Below, piece by piece: positions 54,641 to 64,000 of a DNA stretch of 64,000 nucleotides (positions are counted from its first letter, which is position 1; each line of letters opens with the position of its first letter). The stretch spans positions 14,459,704-14,523,703 of the forward strand of contig NC_088304.1 in assembly GCF_032854445.1 (NCBI RefSeq), given 5' to 3'. Source of the stretch: Liolophura sinensis (lineage: Eukaryota; Mollusca; Polyplacophora; Chitonida; Chitonidae). The position numbers and the translations under genes were made by a program. The notes beneath the pieces were generated by a model. The model was not told the DNA's origin, did no database searches, and saw only the letters and a list, made by a program, of their open reading frames with translations.

Positions 54641-55842
54641 CATTTATTTTACTCTACCTGCATGGTGTACAGCCGTACAAGCACCACATTGTTTTCTTGA
54701 TAGTGCGTATGTTTTTTTTAATATATTATGTAAATTTCTTTTCGACTAATTGGAAATAGTTCATCTATGCACATTTTTTTTGGAGAGTGCGAAAATTTGC
54801 TGAATTTTCTGAAATAGTACTTTGAATGTGAAATCAAGGCCATACTGCTACTGAAATAACGTCTTCATCGGTCTCAAAAAGAGACGGGCGTGTCAAGGTT
54901 TACATTAGACACCCCAATGACAGTCAGAACACTAAACTACCTACAGATGAAATGTTTTGAAGTTTTGAGGAGAACCTGACAGAGTTTCAAAGTTGTTTCC
55001 CGGTAAAAGCACCATGAAATCTACATGGATATCATCTCGAATTAGCCGATTGTATCCACAAGTGACATTTTCACGATCCCAGACTTAGCGACACGTACGA
55101 TTAAATCAACGAATTTCGTTTTAGTTTATCATACGTGACGTTTTCGACGTCATATTTTTATTAAACCAATTATGGATGCTAGAACACATTTCGAAACGTC
55201 CCTTTAAAAAATAAGATATTTAAAACACGAGAAAATACGTTTGGTGAAAAGCGCGACAGTTGAAAAACTCGAAGTTTGGATTTTGCATTATTGCAACGCT
55301 GTCAAGAAGTAATCCAATCATCATGTGGGTGTTATTGCTGGGTGTAAGAACCATCGCTGAAACGTTGCGAGAGAACGGATACAGTCGTATCACTTTTAAA
55401 ACATGCACTCAAGCATTAACATTTTTACAGACCCTTTGTTTGGTAAACAAGCTTTGAGCTAATCTAATGACGTACATTTACCATTGAAGGAAAGATAACC
55501 TGCAAATAATAAGGTGTCCTAAGATTCTAATATTAGGGTCATGTGACCAGCTGTGGTACCAAACATGTAAGAAATACCCTCTAAAGACTAATCTGTTAAA
55601 CGGATTTTTTTCTGAGTGATGGTAGAATAGATTCAGCTATTAAAAATGTTATGACACACACATATTTAGGGCCATGTAGTTCAGATGTGTATTATGACTT
55701 ATGCTCGGTATTAACTTTGGTCCAGTCTAAAGTGTCATTTACTTTGTATTAGAGTGAGAGTGGTATTAAGTTAAGGGTGTGTATTTTAGTTTAAGTTTAA
55801 TACACTCTTGAACAACTGGCCAATGTTATTCCATACTTTGTT

Positions 55843-56178
55843 TGGTAGAGCGTCCGCTTCGGGAGCGGTAGATCCAGGATCAGTCTTGGGTCGAATCACA
55901 CCTAAGACTTTAAAAGAGGAAGTTGTAACTTCCTCTCTTGGCGTTCAGCATGAAGGGGATAGTGCAACGACTGGTTGACCCGTATCAGTATAATGGCTAG
56001 GATGGAGCGGCTTACTTGCCTTCGGTGAGTGGTCTCAGTGAAGCAGCGCTAGTTAAAAGAGCGATGGAAATCCGCCCAGCAACAAGGAGGCACATTATAC
56101 ACACCCTAAGGATTCCTTCGTCGTCCTATATCTGAAAAATTGTTGGGCACGATGTTAAACCCCAAGCACTTACTCACT
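55843..56178 (+). mobile_element. SINE family B, lacking the first bases
   Basis: Starts at TGGTAGAGCGTCCGCTTCGG and runs to TAAACCCCAAGCACTTACTC. Possible degraded target duplication CCATACTTTGTT / CCAACCTTTGTT. Confidence 0.9.
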
Positions 56179-57525
56179 CCAACCTTTGTTGGCATAACCG
56201 GGTATTGTGTTGCCCATAACATACTGTTATCGTACACTACATGACCTGTTATTATTATTATGTTACAGCCTTCAAAAAGTTACCCTGTTTATGTCGTTTT
56301 CCGTGTCCCTGCCAACAACAAGATGACGCTGTATGTTTTAAAAACACCAAAATAGACGATGAAAGGGGATTTCCACGAATTCTACCTTCTCAACAGCTAA
56401 CTGAACACAAATGTAATTATAGATTCTCAGTCTGACGACTCCAATAGAAGTAGAGCTTTCTTGTCTGTGGTTCTATCTTTGAATCCTTGTAGTTTCTTGT
56501 ATGTGTGTTCTAGAAATAAATATAAAGTCTTTGGGAGTATAAGATAACATACATCATATACCACTCTTCTAAGTCTGAACAGAACCTTTTTGGCTGAACA
56601 TGATATCATCTTCGGATTATAGCCAGTTGTGTTTTAAGCGAAAACTGCAAGTAGATCTACCAAAATAAAGCAAAATTTCCTGAAGTCGAAAAGAAAGAGC
56701 AAACAATACACCCAATTTAATTTTCACACTAGTAGTCCATGGAGAAATTTTCATGGTAGAAGTGTAATGTTAGTATTATGAATCGCGCTTTGACTGCAAA
56801 TGTTCAGAAAAGCACCATGCGAATGCAATTAAAGTGAATGCTTCTACCGCCCCTAATGTCCCGTTTTAAAAGGAATTATAATCTATTTCTTCTGGCCAGT
56901 CGTCTATATTCTGGTGCTGGTAAAATCAGTCGTACTCAGTACCAAAATTACCTTTCGTTACACGTGAACATGTTTCTAAATATTCGCTTAACAGTAAAAT
57001 TGCTTTGTTAATTACAACACAATTTATAATTTTTTAAAATTATAAAACTATTTGACCTTCCTGGTTTTGTAACGGGATTAATGCACTGGAATTTAATGGT
57101 TCTTTTATATGAATCAATAAACGCATAATTGCCTGGATCTAGTGCTAATCGCAATTTTATCCAATAGCGTTCAAGTAAACAGGATGTGTGATAGTCATAA
57201 AAGTCACTTACCAATAAAATATATTGTTCAGGTTAGAAGGTTGCTAACTGGGTAAACGATGCTACCAGTAACACAAACCTAATTACCAAGGCATGCATCC
57301 GGTTTCTAAAACTTTGATCATTTTCCATACCAAGATGCTGCCATTTACTGATTTTGGGATGTCCTGATGCTGTGTAAATATCATATTCATGCACTGTCCA
57401 TTTTCCCAGATGCTCGTCTTTCTATATCCAGTACAAAATTTCAAAGCCACAGATATAAATACTATTCTCTAAGACTCTCTAAGCACTGTAACGACGCAAT
57501 TTGTAATTATAAATATTGTCTGTTG

Positions 57526-57713
57526 CAAACTGTTGTCACACAATGAGCTATTAGCCAACTTTTGTCATACTGTGAGCTATTAGCCAACTTTTGTCATACT
57601 GTGATCTATTAGCAAACTGTTGTCACACAATGATCAATTAGCAAACTGTTGTCACACAATGAGCTATTAGCAAACTGTTGTCACACAATGAGCTATTAGC
57701 AAACTGCTGCCAC
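57526..57713. repeat. 29-bp minisatellite, about 6.5 units
   Basis: Unit CAAACTGTTGTCACACAATG, AGCTATTAG, with a variant CCAACTTTTGTCATACTGTG. Units are contiguous, with no unique spacers. Confidence 0.93.
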
Positions 57714-57928
57714 TGAGGGAACATTCCAGTGATCATCTTACTCTGTCAGAACGAATCATAAACATGAGAGGATTTTGCTCGCAAATAATGCTAAGGGAGC
57801 TAAATCAGTCCGTAATTCATAAGCTGTAATAAGCTGGTCTATACAGAATACTATTGTTATGGCGATGTGCGCATAGTTAACAGTGATGAGAAGCTTTGCT
57901 CTGTTTATAATCCCCAATCACCCTAAGG

Positions 57929-58194
57929 TATTTATTTATTTATTCATTTATTTGATTGGTGTTTTACGCTGTACTCACTTATATTTCACTTATACGACGG
58001 CGGCCAGCATTATGGTGGGAGGAAACCGGGCAGAGCCCGGGGGAAACCCGCAGGCTGCTGCCAGATCTTCCCACTTACGGCCGGAGTATGCCAGCCTGAG
58101 CTGGACTTGAACTCACAGCGATGGCATTGGTGAGAGGCTTCTGGGTCATTACACTGCGCTAGCGCGCTAAGCGACTGAGCCACGGAGGCCCCCG
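57929..58194 (-). mobile_element. SINE family A, full length
   Basis: Tail to head in reverse orientation. The 13-bp target duplication AATCACCCTAAGG is at 57916-57928 and 58195-58207. Confidence 0.95.
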
Positions 58195-58439
58195 AATCAC
58201 CCTAAGGCGGTGTATCATAAATTTAACAGTATAAGCACTCAACAGTAGCTTTGCTCGACGTCGATGTAATACACAGTGCTGTGTTACATTTGCTAGCGTT
58301 GTTAAACCACCAAGAAAGTGCTGTTAAGCTGGGAGTAGTTAACGGTATAAATGCGTTTTAAATTTTAACTAAGGGGGACAACTTTTGCACACCGTCATGG
58401 AGAGTGCGAAAATGATAACACGTTCAATATCTTTAAGAG

Positions 58440-58820
58440 GTTAACATCGGTATCAAGCATGTGTAACATAACAAGGTTTGTTTATGTATAACAACTTCTG
58501 ATCTTTTTACCGAAGTTTCAATGTACATTCTTATATCGTTATTACACATGTGTAACAACACAAAGTTTCTTCATGTATAACAACTTCTGATCTTTTTATC
58601 GATCTTTCGATGCATATTCTAACATCGTTGTTACGCATGTGTAACAACACAAGGTTCATTTGTGTATGACAACTTCTGATCTTTTTATGGACGTTTCGAT
58701 GCACATTCTTACATCGTTATTACGCATGTGTAACAACACAAAATTTCTTTATGTATGACAACTTCTGAATAATATTTACCGGACGTTTCGATGCACAGTC
58801 TAACATCGTTATCAAGCTTT
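58440..58820. repeat. 89-bp tandem repeat, about 4.3 units
   Basis: Unit with CATGTGTAACAACACAAAGT, ATGTATAACAACTTCTGATC, TTTTTA and GTTTCGATGCACATTCTAAC; CATGTG recurs at about 58458, 58547, 58637 and 58726. Confidence 0.9.
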
Positions 58821-58828
58821 CTTGAGAA

Positions 58829-58880
58829 TCGTCGGTAATAATGAATCAGAAGTTGTTATTCATAAACAAACTTTGTGATG
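58829..58880. repeat. Inverted unit closing the 89-bp array
   Basis: AATCAGAAGTTGTTATTCAT and AAACAAACTTTGTGATG are the reverse complement of the array unit (ACAACTTCTGAT, CACAAAGTTT). With the last direct unit it could form a hairpin with a loop of about 45 nt. Confidence 0.8.
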
Positions 58881-59362
58881 TTTGCTCTGTTAATTATCGA
58901 TGTATTAAATAGAAGTAAACGTTGGTGTTTGAGCTTGGATCACGTCCCTATCAACAAGGAGGTTTGTTAAATATCTTACCAGGTGGGATGTTCCCCCGCC
59001 ACCCGGAGTTTTCTCCCCCGATCCCTGTCTCCTATACACACACCAACCTTTAATTAGTAATAAATGCATAAATGAAGTGAAGTGTTCTTTCGTCCTACTA
59101 GTATGTAAATGAATGAGCTGGTAACATTAGCTATCAAATTAAAGCTCATATCTGTCTACTGTACCTCATTTGTAAATACTGAAACCTCTGCCTTTCATTT
59201 GTCATCACAATTTAAAAACATACTTGGAATTAGTGGGGTTTTTAGTTATCAATCTTCCAGCGTATCATGCAGTTTAATGATTTAAGGAATATTTCACCTA
59301 TACGAAAGTGGTCGTATCATACAGTGATTAATTCAAGACCACGCTAGCCACATATGAATAAT

Positions 59363-59735
59363 CCAGGACAGGCATTAGGGACAGGCATTAGGGGCAGGCA
59401 ATAGGGACAGGCATTAGGGACAGGCAATAGGGACAGGCATTAGGGACAGGCAATAGGGACAGGCATTAGGGACAGGCAATAGGGACAGGCAATAGGGGCA
59501 GGCAATAGGGACAGGCAATAGGGGCAGGCAATAGGGACAGGCATTAGGGACAGGCAATAGGGGCAGGCATTAGGGAGAGGCATCAGGGAGAGGCATTAGG
59601 GACAGGCAATAGGGCTAGGCAATAGGGACAGGCAATGGGGACAGGCAATAGGGATAGGCAATAGGGGCAGGCAATAGGGATGGGCAATAGGGAGGGGCAA
59701 TAGGGTCAGGGAATAGGGACTGGCAATAGGGACAA
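59363..59735. repeat. 13-bp G-rich minisatellite, about 28 units
   Basis: Unit GGCAATAGGGACA, alternating with GGCATTAGGGACA and GGCAATAGGGGCA. Regular GGG runs lie on one strand, and TTAGGG occurs in several units. Confidence 0.95.
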
Positions 59736-59813
59736 GTTGAAATTAAAACTAGGGACAAAACTTCAAACGCAAATAATATGTTAAATATTTCACACTCACT
59801 GTATCTCTCTAAC

Positions 59814-59909
59814 CGGACCCGGTTTCCTCCCGCCATGATGCTTACCGCCTATATAGAAGTACCATACGCTTGAATACGGCGTAAAACATCAACGAAATCA
59901 ATAAATAAG
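59814..59909 (+). mobile_element. SINE family A, 3' fragment
   Basis: ACCCGGTTTCCTCCCGCCAT through GGCGTAAAACATCAACGAAA. Confidence 0.8.
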
Positions 59910-59934
59910 TCTTCCAAATCTAAGCCTTAGCCGA

Positions 59935-60480
59935 GGCCTTGTCTCCTTGCTGTGTTTTCATGCGATTTTATATTAAATCTAATGACAATACATCATATTG
60001 AGTATTTCTATACCAGTGACGTCTACAGTTACAGTTTTTTTTTTTGATTGGTGTTTTACGCCGTACTCAAGAATATTTCACTTATACGACGGCGGCCAGC
60101 ATTATGGTGGGTGGAAACCGGGCAGAGCCCGGGGGAAACCCACGACCATCCGCAGGTTGCTGGCAGACCTTCTCACATACGGCCGCCAGCATGAGCTGGA
60201 CTTGAACTCAGCGACCGCATTGGTGAGAGACTCCTGGGTCATTACGCTGCGCTAGCGCTTTAACCGACTGAGCCACGGAGGCCCCCACAGTTACAGTTAA
60301 CATAACTGCATTTAATTTTTTTCACCAAATTCTGCTTAGGCCATAATGCCAAAGGGTCGGCTACTTTTTAATCATTTAAATCAACAATAGACGCCTGATT
60401 TCACCGGTTACGTGTGACCGTTTGCCAACTATATCACATTCTCGTCGCTGACCTGGTTTTACTCTGTAATTATGCTGTAA
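59935..60480 (+). repeat. Dispersed repeat R1 split by a SINE
   Basis: Left part has TATTAAATCTAATGACAATA, ACCAGTGACGTCTACAGTTA; right part has TTAACATAACTGCATTTAAT, GACGCCTGATTTCACCGGTT, CTGACCTGGTTTTACTCTGT. Joining the two parts across the SINE restores the order seen at 20470-20790. Confidence 0.7.
60037..60286 (-). mobile_element. SINE family A, full length, inside R1
   Basis: Reverse orientation. The 12-bp target duplication ACAGTTACAGTT is at 60025-60036 and 60287-60298. Confidence 0.95.
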
Positions 60481-60496
60481 TCTTCTATACGAAAGG

Positions 60497-60771
60497 GGGC
60501 CTCTGTGGCTCAGTTGGTTAGCGCGCTAGCGCAGCGTAATGACCCAGGAGTCTCTCACCAATGCGGTCGCTGTGAGTTCAAGTCCAGCTCATGCTGGCTT
60601 CCACTCCGGCCGTGTGTGGGAAGGTCTGGCAGCAACCTGCGGATGCTCGTGGGTTTCCCCCTGGGTGTGCCCGGTTTCCACCCACCATAATGTTGGTCGC
60701 CGTCGTATAAATGAAATATTCTTGAGTACGGCGTAAAACACCAATCAAAAAAAAAACAAAAAAAAATCGAC
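60497..60771 (+). mobile_element. SINE family A, full length
   Basis: Near-consensus head, body and an oligo-A tail. Short target duplication ACGAAAGG at 60489-60496 and 60772-60779. Lies head-to-head with the copy at 60037. Confidence 0.93.
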
Positions 60772-61379
60772 ACGAAAGGCACGCGCGGAAAAGAAAAAAA
60801 AATCACACAAAAAATTAGCTCTGCAGCTGGTAAACATTTGGACCTTGAAATGATGTATTGTCTGACTACATATGGTAATCAGAAACCTTAGGGAAAATAT
60901 CCAGACCATAATGTCCGAAGTTGTCTCCCTTCGTTCGCTCCGCCCGCAGTCACATTGCCTGGATTGAATTATTCACTCATGAGTGGTGCTACTACATTAT
61001 TCAAAATAAAACAAGATTAACAACTACCGGCAGGAAGCACAAGTTCCTACCTGCGAGAAGAGTTTCTCAGACACAATTCCCAATTTTTATCAACCTATTT
61101 AATTGCTTCGCACGTTAGAATTCTTAACTTCATATTTACACACTTTATGCTTTATATTTACTAAAACAGTAAACCATAAATATTTACGCGGAGAACAACT
61201 CATTTGATACTGAAGAAACTTCCTGACGGGTAAGACCGGCATCCAATGTCACGTGTCGCGTCGACCCTCAAGAGCTTGATTTATCAGTTCACGTGTTCCA
61301 CTGAAGCTCCTGCGATTTTATTTGACGATTTTGCGGTTGACAGCATAAACTTTGAATTGAATATTGCACGTATTATTTA

Positions 61380-61475
61380 ATTTATTTATTTTATTATTTG
61401 ATTGGTGTTTAACCCTATACTGAATAATTTTAGTTATATACGATGGCTGTCGATTTTTCCATGGGTGGAGAAAAC
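61380..61475 (-). mobile_element. SINE family A, degenerate 3' fragment
   Basis: TTATTTGATTGGTGTTTAAC, ATACGATGGCTGTCG: a diverged tail and body. Confidence 0.55.
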
Positions 61476-61723
61476 TGGAATGACGGGGCTAAATCATCGA
61501 CCTTTTCAACAAGGCTGTGTTTTTAAGTCACAAGGTGTGTTGGGTATACTTTGCAAAGAGTGGTGGTTAACTTCTGTGCTACAACATTAGATTTCTTCAG
61601 AAAAGCGAGCGGTCAGAAGCATGGAAATGTTTAAACTGCCAAAAAAAAAACATGGACACAGATTGATTTATTGCCGGATTGATTGTCTGACTAAATAGCT
61701 GATGGATTGATTGACTGACTGAT

Positions 61724-61731
61724 TATTTGAT

Positions 61732-61764
<33 letters not shown>
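61724..61764. repeat. (GATT)n microsatellite
   Basis: About nine tetranucleotide copies, with imperfect copies before it. Confidence 0.9.
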
Positions 61765-61767
<3 letters not shown>

Positions 61768-62992
61768 CGAATGATGGGTTTACAGATTAATAGATTATAC
61801 AAAATACGAAGAATATCGTTGAAATACTGTCTCAAGTTAACTATTTAAGCGCAATCAGCGTTATAAGGAAAGCACAGTTGTCAGTTCCTTTCTGGAGAAG
61901 ACTGAATGTGTGCTACGATCGACCAGTTTCTGTTGATGACGCATGTCGAGAAGAGAGACTAACAGCGGTACGTGTCTCTAGGCCTATCGAATTTACAAGT
62001 CACTATTTGTCTAGCCATTTCGTCAGTGACACCTTGATTAAACACCACGTGACGGACGAACCTTCTTCCGATTATTAGTATAAATATACCATTTGAGCTG
62101 AGCATACCATATCATGTTTGGCAGGAAGTTATCGACTAAGAGATGGCATTATTGTATGGTGTACAGGATACATGGAACAAAGGACTTCATCGATAAAATA
62201 TGAATTGGAATAAAATCTAGAGTTTTTGCGTTATGAAGCCACCAGAGACTTAAGACATGACAAAGGAGACAAGTGCTTCAAAGGATAAACAGGTACCAGC
62301 AAAATAAAAATACATTCACGCCCACAAATTGCTAAAAACACAGCATGCAATGTATGCTTGGCTATCTGTGGCGGGGCTGGTATTTTGGAGGTATGACGCC
62401 TTTGGCGCTCACGAAAGCAAAGATAAATGAATCCAGACAAGCATTAAACGGTCAAATGTATGTCGTCTGTCTACACCAAAATATATTTTACATAGGTTTA
62501 TTGCCAGGCTCAAAGTTCATGACGATAGCAATCGGATGGAAATTATTATTCTAAAACAATCGGATATAAACAAGAAAATATTGTATCTATATCCAAGAAG
62601 AACAAAAACGGCATGAAATACGAAGAACATGGAGAAAAACAGTGCACATCGTAATGCTATCCACAGTTATAAGGAAAGCAAGGTGGTCCGTCCGTTTTCT
62701 ACCATATTGAGACTTAAAACATTAGTGCCCAGATTTCTTATTTACTCATAATTAGCTACCCGTGTATATATTGTTAAATTGAGTGTAAAAAGATTGAAAA
62801 TGGATTCGTTAATCTGAGTATTATGGCATTTAAAATCACTAATGAGGCTGGTATTATTTTATCTTTTCGCCAACATTCGGCGAATTGCGTCATATAAGTT
62901 CAACCTTTACGAACTGTGAGAGCTTCGCCATTTAGATAAGGCTAAAAAGAGGCTACAAGAGTGACAGCAGCCATATCGAATTTTTCCGCTAA

Positions 62993-63170
62993 ATGGTTTG
63001 CTGTTCTGCCTACGGTTGTAAAGACAGGTCGTCGAAGGACTCGGGAGACGATTTTGCCCTTGGGAAGGAGAGGATTTACATCACAAGACAAAAGGACTTG
63101 CTATCAACCAAACACGGTCGTGTACTGCTCTAGCCATTTTAGAGCTGAAATCCACCAGAGGAATACAGTT
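62993..63170 (+). pseudogene. Broken THAP zinc-finger domain
   Basis: ATG at 62993 opens MVCCSAYGCKDRSSKDSG, the typical start of a THAP domain (C-x2-4-C finger). The frame continues to LLSTKHGRV and stops at TAG 63131. Shifting frame by one base there gives CSSHF, the THAP C-x2-H motif following K-H-x-R-V. The middle (where FP and RK-W are expected) is not recognisable. THAP domains occur in P-element-like transposases and in host regulators; this one is damaged. Confidence 0.5.
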
Positions 63171-64000
63171 TAAGTTCACATCGTACATGTCTATGTATTT
63201 ACACTGCACACGACTATAGGTCTGTAGAGGTATAGGCTCTTCGGAATGCCGACAATGACATGTACTGGTCGTTGTCGTCCCATTCATGTGTGAGTTAAGA
63301 ATTCCTCGGGGAACAGATTGATACTTTTTGTGAAGCGGACAGAGGGAAAGAATAGTAAATAAATATTAAATATTAAAGGAGAAGGAAAGTTAAAATATTG
63401 ACACTATATGCTGAAAAGAGCACGTTTTTTTCTATTTGGTGGTGCCTGCTGCATAATTTTGCGACTTTTCTCGCCATACACGTAAAGCCCGAAAACGGCA
63501 AAGCTGGCATAAATCACTGAGTCAGTGGCGCCCTCCTACTCTAACACCCTGTAATTTATACTGGGGTGTGTTGCCTCTCAGCCAGTGAGAGTCGTTAGAA
63601 CTGCCGGCTTGTTCGTGGAAACTCGGAACCTACGTCCAACATTTCGGCTTCCCGATCGTCAAGCGGAAAACGAACTGTACTGTTCGCAACCTTCTGGGAA
63701 GAAGAGTGCTACCTGAAATGTACGAACTGCACTTCGAAGGTTTCCGACAGCAATTCTCCTCCTAACACAGAAGACTTCAGGACTAGTTCTTAGGCAAAAT
63801 CGAGTTGCCCACAGCGGACATGGCGCTAATTTTTTTTTATAATTTATCACCTTGAGGTACATAGAATTTTTATGGCATGCACCTGCGAGGAAATACATAC
63901 TCTTTTCAATGGTATTTGATTGATATTTAAATTTTCTTCTCCTTTAAGACAAACACACAACATGTATAGTGTAACGCAAGATACAGCTATAGCTCACCAG

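Larger units (their letters stand above)
53698..57910. other. Upstream intergenic DNA, left part
   Basis: No gene recognised. Contains head-only SINE A (54437-54560), a truncated SINE A tail (54598-54640), SINE B (55843-56178) and a 29-bp minisatellite (57526-57713). The stretches 53700-54430, 54650-55800 and 56200-57500 hold only short frames with no recognisable similarity. Confidence 0.55.
58208..64000. other. Upstream intergenic DNA, right part
   Basis: No intact gene. Contains an 89-bp tandem array with an inverted end (58440-58880), a 13-bp G-rich minisatellite (59363-59735), SINE A copies, an R1 copy split by a SINE (59935-60480), a (GATT)n tract (61724-61764) and a broken THAP fragment (62993-63170). 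The stretches 58890-59360, 60790-61370, 61770-62980 and 63180-64000 show nothing recognised. Confidence 0.55.

Noticed and set aside
57526-57713. 29-bp repeats as a CRISPR array
   Set aside because: Units abut with no unique spacers, and the genome is animal.
59363-59735. Interstitial telomere
   Set aside because: The period is 13 bp and most units are not TTAGGG arrays.

Overview
The window is eukaryotic genomic DNA from an animal. It has small exons joined by GT-AG introns, abundant tRNA-derived SINEs, decayed LINEs and many tandem repeats. The cysteine-rich secreted genes, the receptor guanylate cyclase and the SINE types suggest a lophotrochozoan, most likely a mollusc. That placement is inference; no species can be named from sequence alone.

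Left end (1-5340, + strand): a locus of small secreted cysteine-rich proteins. Gene A is cut by the window edge: its second and last exons are present and its signal-peptide exon is not. Gene B is complete, with a signal-peptide exon, a WAP-like six-cysteine exon and an antistasin-like six-cysteine last exon. A second antistasin-like last exon lies 0.96 kb further on, in the same splice phase and with its own poly(A) signal. The locus therefore looks like a tandem duplicate with alternative last exons. Such domains are usually protease inhibitors.

Middle (9091-53592, - strand): one large gene fills most of the window. I assembled 23 phase-consistent exons encoding a natriuretic-peptide-receptor-type membrane guanylate cyclase of 1040 residues: signal peptide, ANF-receptor ligand-binding region, one membrane segment, kinase-homology domain, coiled-coil signalling helix and catalytic cyclase domain. 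A further in-frame 51-nt exon is a candidate cassette. A TATA box lies about 100 bp upstream of the start codon. The introns carry most of the repeats: a 60-bp satellite with a consensus CRE in nearly every unit, an 84/83-bp satellite with a 167-bp higher-order period, and 53-bp and 41-bp satellites.

Right end (53.7-64 kb): no intact gene recognised. It holds SINEs, three minisatellites (29, 89 and 13 bp) and a broken THAP-domain fragment.

Three SINE families recur: A (about 30 copies or fragments, many with target-site duplications), B (tRNA-Pro-like head) and C (two copies, sharing its 3' end with B). Two further dispersed families (R1, R2) have no recognised coding capacity. I did not find a wholly new multi-gene system. 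The best leads are the alternative-last-exon locus, the cassette exon in the receptor, the CRE-bearing intronic satellite and the 150-bp palindrome near 6.1 kb.
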